This document shows, in pieces, positions 23,402 to 31,517 of a stretch of 46,854 nt of DNA. The notes below the pieces were generated by a model. The model was not told the origin of the DNA. It ran no database searches and worked only from the letters and a program-made list of their open reading frames with translations. The translations under genes were made by a program, and so were the position numbers. This DNA comes from Methylobacterium crusticola (GTDB lineage: Bacteria > Pseudomonadota > Alphaproteobacteria > Rhizobiales > Beijerinckiaceae): the NCBI RefSeq assembly GCF_003574465.1, contig NZ_QOWC01000038.1, positions 1 through 46,854 of the forward strand, in the 5' to 3' direction. How positions within the stretch are numbered: position 1 is the first letter of the stretch; each line of letters opens with the position of its first letter.

Positions 23402-24343
23402 GTGACAGCGATCGGCAATCTCAGCCTCAAGCAGATCCGGTTCTTCGTCGCGGCCGTCGACTGGGGGAGCCTGTCGCGGGCCGCCTCGCAGCTCAACGTG
23501 GCGCAGCCGGCCCTGAGCCAGCAGATCGCCCAGCTCGAAGCGCGGCTCGGGACCCTGCTCCTGACGCGCACGGCCCGCGGGGTCCGCACCACCGAGGCCG
23601 GCGACCGGCTCTACCGCCACGCCCGGACCATCCTGCGCCAGGTCGAGGGGGCGGTGGCGGACGTGACCGGCCACACCCCGGAGCGGGGCAGCGTCGCCAT
23701 CGGCCTGCCCACGAGCGTGGCGACGATCCTGGCCCACCCGCTCCTCGCCATCCTCCTCAGGCAGCATCCGGGGATCCGGCCCGAACTGTTCGAGAGCCTG
23801 TCGGGCTACCTGCACGAGCTGACGATGCGCCACAGGCTCGACCTGACCATCCTGTACCGCGAGACCCCGGCGCCGGGCCTCGGCGTCGAGCCGATCCTGC
23901 GCGAGGACCTCTTCCTGGTCGCCCGGGCGGGCGCCGTCGCCGGCAGCGCCATCACCATGCGGGACGCCGCCCGGCTTCCCCTCGTGCTGCCGAGCCGCAC
24001 CCACACCCTGCGCAGCCTCGTCGACGCGCGCTTCGCCCGCCTCGGCCTGGAGCTGACCGTGGTGGCCGACGTCGACAGCCTGCCGACCATGCGCAAGGCC
24101 GCGGCCGCCGGCCTCGCGGCGACGATCCTGCCGATGTCGGCCCTCGTCGGCACCGGGGAGGGGGACCGGATCGACGCGCTGCGGCTCACCGAGCCCGGCA
24201 TCTCCCGGCCCGTCAGCCTCTGCCGGGCGATCGACCATCCCCTCACCGGGGCGGCCCTGATCGCCGCGGACGCCATGCGGGCGGAGATGCGCCGCCTCGT
24301 CGGCGCCGGGACGTGGGGCGGCGCGACGCTGCACGAGCCATAA
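23402..24343 (+). CDS. LysR-family transcriptional regulator
   Basis: LysR regulator of 313 aa starting at GTG 23402; the longer upstream frame has no homology-like content. The N-terminal wHTH is clear: LSLKQIRFFVAAVDWGSLSR, AASQLNVAQPALSQQIAQLE and LLLTRTARGVRTTEAG. An effector-binding domain follows from about residue 95 (RGSVAIGLPTSVATILAHPL). The closest style is the Nac/Cbl-like group that also regulates organic acid catabolism. It points the same way as the downstream CoA-transferase operon, whose leader starts 189 bp after its stop, so it may activate that operon rather than a divergent one. Confidence 0.9.
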   Translation: MTAIGNLSLKQIRFFVAAVDWGSLSRAASQLNVAQPALSQQIAQLEARLGTLLLTRTARGVRTTEAGDRLYRHARTILRQVEGAVADVTGHTPERGSVAIGLPTSVATILAHPLLAILLRQHPGIRPELFESLSGYLHELTMRHRLDLTILYRETPAPGLGVEPILREDLFLVARAGAVAGSAITMRDAARLPLVLPSRTHTLRSLVDARFARLGLELTVVADVDSLPTMRKAAAAGLAATILPMSALVGTGEGDRIDALRLTEPGISRPVSLCRAIDHPLTGAALIAADAMRAEMRRLVGAGTWGGATLHEP

Positions 24344-24531
24344 GTTTTCACGATACCCCCCACGGACAAAACGATTAGATTAGGGACCCGGCCCCCGCCA
24401 CTCTGGGCCCGGACGGACCCCCGCGGGTCAGGCCCGCCGCGGGCCCGCCGCGGGGGCCGGCGAAGCGCCGGGCGCCCGTCCGGCACCGGCCCGGGAGCCC
24501 GCTCGAGACGGGCCCGGCGAGGGAGGGAGAC

Positions 24532-24600
24532 ATGGCCATCCGCGATCGACGCCCGTCCCGGCCGCTGCGCGACCGGCCGTCCGGCCGGAGGGCGGGCTGA
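24532..24600 (+). CDS. 22-codon Arg-rich leader ORF upstream of CoA-transferase
   Basis: An ATG directly behind GGGAGGGAGAC opens a 22-codon frame (MAIRDRRPSRPLRD, 10 arginines in total) whose TGA overlaps the ATG of the CoA-transferase gene (TGATG). This looks like translational coupling through a leader peptide; the arginine richness could make it a sensor of charged tRNA-Arg or simply reflect GC bias. No function is known. Confidence 0.45.
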   Translation: MAIRDRRPSRPLRDRPSGRRAG

Positions 24601-25781
24601 TGGGCGCCCCCCTCGAGGCGGCTGCTCCGGGCCCGCTCGCCGACGTCCGGGTCCTCGACCTGTCCCGCCTGGTGGCCGGCAACATGCTGAGCCTGCAGCT
24701 CGCCGATTTCGGCGCGGACGTCATCAAGCTCGAGCCCGACAAGGGGGACCCGCTGCGCCACTGGCAGGAAGAGGGCGTCTCGGCCTGGTGGAAGGTCTAC
24801 AGCCGCAACAAGCGCAGCATGCGCCTCGACCTGCGCAGCCCCGACGGCAAGGCGACGCTGCGCGCCCTCGTGCCGGGCGCGCAGGTGCTGATCGAGGGCT
24901 TCCGGCCCGGCACCATGGAGGCGGCGGGCCTCGGGCCCGACATCCTCCACGCGCTCAACCCGAAGCTCGTCGTCGTGCGGGTGAGCGGCTTCGGCCAGAC
25001 CGGGCCCTACGCCGAGCGGCCCGGATTCGGCTCGCTCATCGAGGCGATGAGCGGGTTCGCCGCCAAGAACGGCTTCGCCGACAAGCCGCCCGCCCTGCCG
25101 AACCTCGCCCTCGCCGACATGGTGGCGGGGCTCTCGGGCGCCTTCGCCACCCTGGTGGCCCTGCGGGTCGCCGAGCAGCCGGGGGGCCGGGGCCAGGTCG
25201 TCGACCTCTCGCTCCTCGAGCCGCTCCACGCCACCCTCGGCCCCGACGCCGCGATCCACCGCCTGACCGGGCGCTCGCCGTCGCGCCTCGGCAACCGCGT
25301 CAGCATCACGGCGCCGCGCAACGTCTACCGCACCCGGGACGACCAGTGGATCGCCCTGTCGGCCTCGACCCAGGACATGGCGGCGAGGCTCTTCGCCGCC
25401 ATAGGCCGGCCCGACATGATCGCCGATCCGCGCTTCGCCACCAACTCGGCCCGGCTCGACAACGTCGACGCGGTCGACGCGATCATCGGCGGCTTCATCG
25501 GCGCGCGCGACCTCGCGGAGAACCTCGCCTACTTCGAGCGCCAGGAGGTGACGGTCGGGCCGGTCTACGATCCGGCCGGATTCGCGGACGACCCGCACGT
25601 GCGCGGGCGCGGCGTGCTCGTCGACGTCGACGACCCGGAGGTCGGCCCGCTGCCCATGCACGCCCCCTTCCCGCGGCTGTCCCTGACCCCGGGGCGCATC
25701 CGGCGCCTGGCGCCCGCCCTCGGCCAGGACGAGGCGGCGATCCGCGGCGCGCTCGCGGAGGCCCGAGAGGAGACCCGATGA
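24600..25781 (+). CDS. CaiB/BaiF family (class III) CoA-transferase
   Basis: Class III CoA-transferase (393 aa) moving CoA between carboxylic acids. Family marks are VRVLDLSRLVAGNMLSLQLA, GADVIKLEP, the segment VRVSGFGQTGPYAERPGFG and the catalytic aspartate in NLALADMVAGLSGA (near residue 177). It overlaps the downstream HpcH/CitE lyase gene (ATGA), so the two enzymes act together: the transferase probably makes a 3-hydroxyacyl-CoA (malyl-, citramalyl- or similar) that the lyase cleaves. The formyl-CoA:oxalate type is an alternative that would fit the ThDP enzyme upstream. The start ATG overlaps the stop of a short leader ORF. Confidence 0.9.
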   Translation: MGAPLEAAAPGPLADVRVLDLSRLVAGNMLSLQLADFGADVIKLEPDKGDPLRHWQEEGVSAWWKVYSRNKRSMRLDLRSPDGKATLRALVPGAQVLIEGFRPGTMEAAGLGPDILHALNPKLVVVRVSGFGQTGPYAERPGFGSLIEAMSGFAAKNGFADKPPALPNLALADMVAGLSGAFATLVALRVAEQPGGRGQVVDLSLLEPLHATLGPDAAIHRLTGRSPSRLGNRVSITAPRNVYRTRDDQWIALSASTQDMAARLFAAIGRPDMIADPRFATNSARLDNVDAVDAIIGGFIGARDLAENLAYFERQEVTVGPVYDPAGFADDPHVRGRGVLVDVDDPEVGPLPMHAPFPRLSLTPGRIRRLAPALGQDEAAIRGALAEAREETR

Positions 25782-26635
25782 GGCTCAGGACCCTGCTGTT
25801 CGCGCCGGCCGATTCGCCGCGCAAGGCCGAGAAGGCCCTCGCCTCGGGGGCCGACGCCGTCATCCTCGACCTCGAGGACAGCGTCGCGGCGCCCGCCAAG
25901 CCCGAGGGCCGCGCTGCCGCGGCCGCGGTGCTGCGCGCGCACCCGGACCGCCTGATCGTGCGGATCAACCCGCGCGACACGGAATGGTACCTGCACGACC
26001 TCGCCGCGATCGTGCCCCTGCGCCCGGCCGCGATCCTGCTGCCGAAATGCGCCGGCGCCGCCGACCTCCTGGCCCTCGCCCACCAGATCGACGTCCTCGA
26101 GGCCCAGGCCGGCATCCCGGCCGGGCGCGTCGGCGTGCTCGCCCTCGCGACGGAGACCGCGGCCTCCCTCGGGAGCCTGTCCTACGCCGGGGTGACCCCG
26201 CGGCTGCGGGCCCTGTGCTTCGGCGCGGAGGATTTGTCGGGGGAGTTCGGCATCGCGCCGCGGCGTCCCGACGGCGCCTACGCGGCCCCGATCGCGGCGG
26301 GCCGCGCCGCGCTCCTCACGGCGGCCGCGGCGGCGGGCGTGCCGGCCATCGACACGCCCTGGCCCGATCCCCGCGACCCGGAGGGCCTGCGGCGCGAATC
26401 CGCGGCCGCGGCGGCGGACGGGTTCTCGGGCAAGCTCTGCATCCACCCGGACCAGCTCGCCCCGGTCGCCGAGGCCTTCACGCCCTCGCCCGAGCGCCTG
26501 CGCTGGGCGCGCCAGGTGATCGACCTCCTGGGCGAGGGCCGGGCCGCCGGCGTGGCGACCCTCGACGGCCGGATGGTCGACATCGCCCACCTGAAGCTGG
26601 CGCGGCGCGTGCTCGCCATGGCCGACGCGTCCTGA
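25778..26635 (+). CDS. HpcH/HpaI (CitE-like) CoA-ester lyase
   Basis: TIM-barrel lyase (285 aa) of the CitE/malyl-CoA/citramalyl-CoA lyase family. The N-terminus LRTLLFAPADSPRKAEKAL is typical. The substrate arginine is in LIVRINPRDTEWY, the Mg-binding glutamate in LALATETAASLGSL and the second acid in CFGAEDLSGEFG; the late GKLCIHPDQL is also a family mark. It would split a 3-hydroxyacyl-CoA into acetyl-CoA (or propionyl-CoA) and a 2-oxo acid such as glyoxylate or pyruvate. Four-base overlap with the CoA-transferase supports a transferase/lyase pair, and the zinc dehydrogenase follows after 28 bp. The precise acid is unknown. Confidence 0.88.
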   Translation: MRLRTLLFAPADSPRKAEKALASGADAVILDLEDSVAAPAKPEGRAAAAAVLRAHPDRLIVRINPRDTEWYLHDLAAIVPLRPAAILLPKCAGAADLLALAHQIDVLEAQAGIPAGRVGVLALATETAASLGSLSYAGVTPRLRALCFGAEDLSGEFGIAPRRPDGAYAAPIAAGRAALLTAAAAAGVPAIDTPWPDPRDPEGLRRESAAAAADGFSGKLCIHPDQLAPVAEAFTPSPERLRWARQVIDLLGEGRAAGVATLDGRMVDIAHLKLARRVLAMADAS

Positions 26636-26663
26636 CGCCGCCACCGCTCGAGAAGGGTCCGCC

Positions 26664-27773
26664 ATGAAGGGAATTCCAAGCGCCAGCCGCGCCGCCGTGG
26701 TCCGGCAGTTCAAGGCGCCGGTCTGCATCGAGGAGGTGCCGATCCCCCGGGAGCTGGAGCCCGGTGCCCTCCTCACCAAGATCGAGACCTGCTCGATCTG
26801 CGGCACCGACGTGCACCTCTGGCAGGGCTCGCTCGCCCTCAAGGTCGACCTGCCGGTCATCATCGGGCACGAGATGGTGGGCCGCATCGTCGCCATGGGG
26901 CCGGGAGCGGACCGGGACTCGATCGGGCAGGACCTGCGCGTCGGCGACCGCATCACCTGGACGCACACCTCCTGCGGCCGCTGCTTCTTCTGCACGGTGG
27001 CGCGCGAGCCCACCCTGTGCCAGCACAGTCGCAAGTACATGTACGAGTGCATGGAGGTCTTCCCGCACCTCCTCGGGGGCTTCGCCGAGTACGGCTACGT
27101 GATGCCGGATTCCGGGCGCGTCCGGGTGCCCGACAACGTCCCCAACGAGCTCGCCAGCATGGCGAGCTGCGCGTTCCGCTCGGTGATGAACGCCTTCGAC
27201 GTGCTCGAGGGCGTCGGGACCGCCGACACGGTGGTGATCCAGGGCGTCGGCCCCCTGGGCCTCCTCGCGACGGCGGTGGCCAGGATCGCGGGCGCCCGGC
27301 GCGTGATCGCCCTCGGCGCGCCCGACGCGCGCCTCGACCTCGCGCGCGACTTCGGGGCCGACGAGACCCTGTCGGTCGAGCGCACCTCGCACGAGGAGCG
27401 GCTCGAGCGCGTGCGCGCCCTGAGCGACGGGCGCGGCGCCGACATCGTGATGGAGTTCACCGGCCACCCCGACGCCTTCGCGGAGGGCCTCGACCTCGCC
27501 CGCCGGGGCGGGCGCTACGTCGTGGTCGGCCAGCTCGGCCAGGGCACCACGACGATCAAGCCGTCGCTCATCGTGAGCAAGAACCTGCGGGTCCTCGGCT
27601 CGTTCTCGGGCCAGGCCAAGGCCTACTGGAAGGCGCTCGACTTCGTCTCGAGGCACGTCGCCGACATCCCCTTCGGGCGCATGGTCACGAATCGCTACAA
27701 GCTCGACGACGTCAACGTCGCCCTCGCGCGCATGAAGGCCTTCGAGGAGATCAAGCCGATCATCGAGCTGTAG
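26664..27773 (+). CDS. Zinc-dependent medium-chain alcohol dehydrogenase
   Basis: MDR dehydrogenase (369 aa) oxidising an alcohol or polyol with NAD(P). Catalytic zinc ligands lie in TCSICGTDVHLW and IIGHEMVG. The structural-zinc lobe has CGRCFFC and a further Cys in EPTLC. The Rossmann motif is VIQGVGPLGLLATAVA (near residue 195). It precedes the second TRAP receptor and the RLP/kinase pair by 57 bp, so an acid-sugar hydroxyl is a reasonable substrate, giving the oxo-acid that the DUF1537 kinase would phosphorylate. That assignment is context inference only. Confidence 0.9.
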   Translation: MKGIPSASRAAVVRQFKAPVCIEEVPIPRELEPGALLTKIETCSICGTDVHLWQGSLALKVDLPVIIGHEMVGRIVAMGPGADRDSIGQDLRVGDRITWTHTSCGRCFFCTVAREPTLCQHSRKYMYECMEVFPHLLGGFAEYGYVMPDSGRVRVPDNVPNELASMASCAFRSVMNAFDVLEGVGTADTVVIQGVGPLGLLATAVARIAGARRVIALGAPDARLDLARDFGADETLSVERTSHEERLERVRALSDGRGADIVMEFTGHPDAFAEGLDLARRGGRYVVVGQLGQGTTTIKPSLIVSKNLRVLGSFSGQAKAYWKALDFVSRHVADIPFGRMVTNRYKLDDVNVALARMKAFEEIKPIIEL

Positions 27774-27830
27774 CGGCGCGACCGCGCCCGCACCGGCCAG
27801 AACAACAGCCGAGCCGGACTGGAGGAAACC

Positions 27831-28850
27831 ATGACCACGACCCTGACACGCCGCCGCCTCGTCGGCACCGCCGGCGCCGCCCTGGCGGGCCTCGGCGTGC
27901 CGCTGCGCCGCGCCCGCGCGGCCGAGTTCGTCTTCAAGCTCGGGACGGACGTGCCCGACACCCACCCGATCAACGTCCACGCCCGCAAGGCCGCCGAGGC
28001 GATCAGCCAGGAGAGCAACGGCCGCGTCGAGCTTCAGATCTTCGCGAACAACCAGCTCGGCGGCCAGAGCGACATGCTCTCGCAGCTGCGCTCCGGGGCG
28101 CTCGAATCCTTCGCCCTCTCCGGCGTCAACGTCCTCTCGACGATCATCCCGACCTCCTCGATCTACGGCCTCGGGTTCGCCTTCCCGGACTACGCCGCGG
28201 TCTGGCGCGCCATGGACGGCCCGCTCGGCGCGCACCTGCGCGGCCAGATCGAGAAGGCCGGCTTCGTCGTCATGGAGCGGATCTGGGACAACGGCTTCCG
28301 GCAGATCACCAACAGCGTGCGGCCCGTCCGGGAGCCGAAGGACCTCCAGGGGCTCAAGGTCCGGGTGCCGGTGAGCGCCCTGTGGACCTCGCTCTTCAAG
28401 TCCCTCGGCGCGGCGCCCACCAGCCTCAACTTCGCGGAAGTCTACTCCGCCCTGCAGACCCGGGTCGTCGACGGGCAGGAGAACCCGCCCGTCATCATCA
28501 ACACGGCGAAGCTCTACGAGGTCCAGAAGTTCTGCTCGGTCACGAACCACATGTGGGACGGCTGGTGGTTCCTGATCAACCGCCGCGCCTGGAACCAGCT
28601 CACGCCCGACCTCAAGGACATGTTCGCCCGCAACGTCAACGCCGCCTGCCTGGGGGAGCGCCAGGACGTGGCGCGGCTGAACGCCGGCCTGCGCGAGGAG
28701 CTGACCGCGAAGGGGCTCGCCTTCAACGACGTCGACACCGCGCCCTTCAAGGAGGAATTGCGCAAGTCCGGCTTCTACGCCGAGTGGCGCAAGAAGTTCG
28801 GCGACGAATCCATGGGCCTCCTCGAGGCCGCGGCCGGGAAGCTCGGCTGA
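27831..28850 (+). CDS. dctP: TRAP transporter substrate-binding protein DctP (copy 2)
   Basis: Second DctP receptor, also 339 aa and gap-free alignable with copy 1 (for example GFAF, WDNGFRQIT and DGQENP are shared). A signal peptide with RRRLVGTAGAALAGLG ends near ARAA. The clamp arginine is in LQGLKVRVP and the ligand-pocket segment is YSALQTRVVDGQENP. Its stop overlaps the ATG of the RuBisCO-like gene, a direct coupling between a solute receptor and a catabolic enzyme. This strongly suggests the receptor binds the pathway's starting acid. No DctQ/M genes are present. Confidence 0.92.
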   Translation: MTTTLTRRRLVGTAGAALAGLGVPLRRARAAEFVFKLGTDVPDTHPINVHARKAAEAISQESNGRVELQIFANNQLGGQSDMLSQLRSGALESFALSGVNVLSTIIPTSSIYGLGFAFPDYAAVWRAMDGPLGAHLRGQIEKAGFVVMERIWDNGFRQITNSVRPVREPKDLQGLKVRVPVSALWTSLFKSLGAAPTSLNFAEVYSALQTRVVDGQENPPVIINTAKLYEVQKFCSVTNHMWDGWWFLINRRAWNQLTPDLKDMFARNVNAACLGERQDVARLNAGLREELTAKGLAFNDVDTAPFKEELRKSGFYAEWRKKFGDESMGLLEAAAGKLG

Positions 28851-30118
28851 TGGCCGGCCGGGCCGAGTTCCGCGCGCGCTACTGGATCGAGAGCGCGGCG
28901 CCCCTCGAGAAGGCGGCGGAGATCATCGCCGGCGAGCAGTCGAGCGGCACGTTCCTGGCCCTGCCGGGGGAGACCGACCTCCTGAAGGAGCGCTCCCGGG
29001 CGCGTGTCGTCTCGGTCGAGCCGGGCGACGCGCGGGACGCGCCGTCCCTCGCGAGCGCCCAGGACGCCCGCCGGGGCGTCGCCGGCCCCTACCGGGCCGG
29101 GGTGATCGAGATCGCCTTCCCGGTCGCCAATGTCGGCCGCAACCTGCCGAACCTCCTCGCGACGGTCGCCGGCAACCTCTTCGAGCTCGGCGAGATCACC
29201 GGGGCGCGGCTCCTCGACCTCGACCTGCCGGCGGACTACGCCGGCCAGTTCGCGGGGCCCCGCTTCGGCGTCACGGGCACGCGCGAGGCGGCGGGCGTGC
29301 ACGGCCGCCCGCTCCTCGGGACCATCATCAAGCCGAGCATCGGGCTCTCGCCGGAGGAGACCGCGAGCCTCGTCGACGCGCTCTGCGCGGCCGACCTCGA
29401 CTTCATCAAGGACGACGAGCTCATCGGCGACCCGCCCTACGCGCCGTTCGAGGCGCGGCTCGCCGCGGTGATGCCGGTGATCGCGCGCCACGCCGACCGG
29501 CGCGGGCGCCCGCCGATGTACGCGATCAACATCTCGGGCTCCGTCGACGAGATGCGCCGGCGCCACGACGCCGTGGCGCAGGCCGGCGGCACCTGCGTGA
29601 TGGTGAGCCTCAACTGGGTCGGGTTCTCGGGCGTCGAGGACCTGAGGCGCCACGCCGCGCTGCCCCTGCACGGCCACCGCAACGGCTGGGGCCTCATGAC
29701 CCGGCATCCCGCCCTCGGCTTCTCGTTCCCGGCCTACCAGAAGCTCTGGCGCCTGGCGGGCGTCGACCAGATCCACGTCAACGGCCTGCGCAACAAGTTC
29801 TGGGAGCCGGACGAGAGCGTGATCGACGCCGCCCGCGCCTGCCTGCGGCCCGAGCCGGGGCTCGCGCCGGTGATGCCGGTCTTCTCCTCGGGCCAGTGGG
29901 CCGGCCAGGCGCCCGACACCTTCCGGGCGCTCGGCAGCACCGACCTGCTCTACCTCGCCGGGGGCGGGATCATCGGCCATCCCGACGGCGTCGCGGCGGG
30001 CGTCGCGAGCCTGCGCGAGGCCTGGGAGGCCGCCGTCCAGGGGATCGACCTCGCGACCTACGCCAAGGACCGGCCCGCCCTGGCGGCGGCCCTCGCCCAT
30101 TACGGCGGCCGCGCATGA
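28850..30118 (+). CDS. RuBisCO-like protein (type IV), probable acid-sugar phosphate decarboxylase/hydrolase
   Basis: RuBisCO large-subunit family protein (422 aa). The N-terminal alpha/beta domain (about 1-130) is followed by the barrel. The lysine equivalent to RuBisCO K175 is in GTIIKPSIGLSPEE (residue 161), and the metal-binding KDDE, including the carbamylatable lysine, is at 187-190 (DFIKDDELIG). The phosphate/substrate histidine-arginine pair is in LHGHRNGWG. Loop 6 reads HVNGLRNKFWE instead of GKLEG, so it is not a carboxylase. RLPs beside DUF1537 kinases are known in D-apionate breakdown (OiaX/OiaT), acting on 3-oxoisoapionate 4-phosphate. Overlaps with dctP upstream and the kinase downstream support the same type of chemistry. 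Confidence 0.92.
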   Translation: MAGRAEFRARYWIESAAPLEKAAEIIAGEQSSGTFLALPGETDLLKERSRARVVSVEPGDARDAPSLASAQDARRGVAGPYRAGVIEIAFPVANVGRNLPNLLATVAGNLFELGEITGARLLDLDLPADYAGQFAGPRFGVTGTREAAGVHGRPLLGTIIKPSIGLSPEETASLVDALCAADLDFIKDDELIGDPPYAPFEARLAAVMPVIARHADRRGRPPMYAINISGSVDEMRRRHDAVAQAGGTCVMVSLNWVGFSGVEDLRRHAALPLHGHRNGWGLMTRHPALGFSFPAYQKLWRLAGVDQIHVNGLRNKFWEPDESVIDAARACLRPEPGLAPVMPVFSSGQWAGQAPDTFRALGSTDLLYLAGGGIIGHPDGVAAGVASLREAWEAAVQGIDLATYAKDRPALAAALAHYGGRA

Positions 30119-31482
30119 CCGGCCCTCCCGGCGCGCCCCGGCTGGTCTTCTACGGGGACGACTTCACGGGCTCGACCGACGCCCTCGAGGTGCTGGCCTT
30201 CGCGGGCCTGCGCACGGCGCTGTTCCTGGCGCCGCCGACGCCCGCGACGCTGGCGCGCTTCCCCGCCCTCGACGCGATCGGCGTCGCCGGGGACAGCCGG
30301 GGCATGGGCACGCCGGACCTCGAGGCCGCCATGCCGGGCATCCTCGAGGCCCTGCGCGACGTCGGCGCCGCCATCGTCCACTACAAGACCTGCTCGACCT
30401 TCGACAGCAGCCCGGAGACCGGCAGCATCGGGCGCGTCATCGCCATCGCGCGCGGGATCTTCCGCAATCCGAGCACGCCCATCGTCGGCGGCACCCCGGC
30501 GCTCGCCCGCTACTGCCTGTTCGGCAACCTCTTCGCCCGCTCGGGAACGGACGGCGCGGTCCACCGGATCGACCGCCACCCGATCATGAGCGTCCATCCG
30601 GTGACGCCGATGCGGGAGGGCGACCTCGCCCGCCACATCGCCGCGCAGGCCCCGCTCGCCATCGCGAGCCTCGGCTACCCGGACCTGGAGCGCGGCGCGG
30701 CGGCGGCGCGGGAGGCCTTCGCGGCGCTCGCGGCGCGCGGGCCCGACGCGATCCTGATCGACGCCGGCTCGGAGGCCCACCTGACCGAGGTCGGCGGCCT
30801 CCTGCTCGACGCGGCGGAGCGCGCGGGGCCGCTCTTCGTCGTGGGCGGGTCGGGCGTCGAATCCGCGCTCACGCAGTGGTGGGGACGCGGGGCGCCGGCG
30901 GCCGCGCCCGAGGCCTTCGCCCGCTTCGCCCCCGTCGACCGCCTGCTCGCGGTGTCGGGCAGCGCCTCCCGCCTGACGGCGGCGCAGATCGACGGCGCCG
31001 TCGCGGCCGGGTTCGTCGGGGTGCCGGTCGACGCCCGCGCCCTCCTGACGGACGAGGCGGCCGCCGGCGCCCTCGCGGACGCCGCCTGCGGGAGCCTCGC
31101 GGCCGGCCGCAGCGTGATCCTCCACACGGTCCGGGGGCCGGACGACCCGCGCATCGCGGCCCTGCGGGCGGCCTTCCCGGGCGAGGATCCCTCCTCGACC
31201 GGCCGCCGGCTCGGCCGGGCGCTCGGCGGCGTCCTCGCCGCCGTCCAGGCACGGGCCCGGCTCGGCCGCCTCGTCGTCGCCGGCGGCGACACCGCGAGCC
31301 AGGCCGTCCAGGTCCTCGCCCCCGACGCGCTCGCGGTCGCGGCGCGCCTCGCCCCGGGCGTGCCCCTGTGCCGGATGCACGCCGCCGGCCGCGCCCTCGA
31401 CGGCGTCGAGATCGCCCTCAAGGGCGGCCAGATGGGCGGGGCGGACTTCTTCGACAGGGTCCGGGCCGGGCACTCCGGGTGA
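30115..31482 (+). CDS. Four-carbon acid-sugar kinase family protein (DUF1537)
   Basis: ATP-dependent acid-sugar kinase (455 aa) with the two-domain DUF1537 architecture. The N-terminal substrate domain starts LVFYGDDFTGSTDALEVLA. The C-terminal nucleotide domain has LVVAGGDTASQAV (near residue 385) and ends with the glycine-rich EIALKGGQMGGADFF. The ATG overlaps the RLP stop by four bases. Known members phosphorylate D-/L-threonate, erythronate, 3-oxo-tetronates or 3-oxoisoapionate; the RLP partner points to the last type, with the product then decarboxylated by the RLP. Which acid is used here is unproven. Confidence 0.9.
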   Translation: MTGPPGAPRLVFYGDDFTGSTDALEVLAFAGLRTALFLAPPTPATLARFPALDAIGVAGDSRGMGTPDLEAAMPGILEALRDVGAAIVHYKTCSTFDSSPETGSIGRVIAIARGIFRNPSTPIVGGTPALARYCLFGNLFARSGTDGAVHRIDRHPIMSVHPVTPMREGDLARHIAAQAPLAIASLGYPDLERGAAAAREAFAALAARGPDAILIDAGSEAHLTEVGGLLLDAAERAGPLFVVGGSGVESALTQWWGRGAPAAAPEAFARFAPVDRLLAVSGSASRLTAAQIDGAVAAGFVGVPVDARALLTDEAAAGALADAACGSLAAGRSVILHTVRGPDDPRIAALRAAFPGEDPSSTGRRLGRALGGVLAAVQARARLGRLVVAGGDTASQAVQVLAPDALAVAARLAPGVPLCRMHAAGRALDGVEIALKGGQMGGADFFDRVRAGHSG

Positions 31483-31517
31483 GGCCCGCCGGCCCGAGCA
31501 ACGCGGGGAGACGATTC

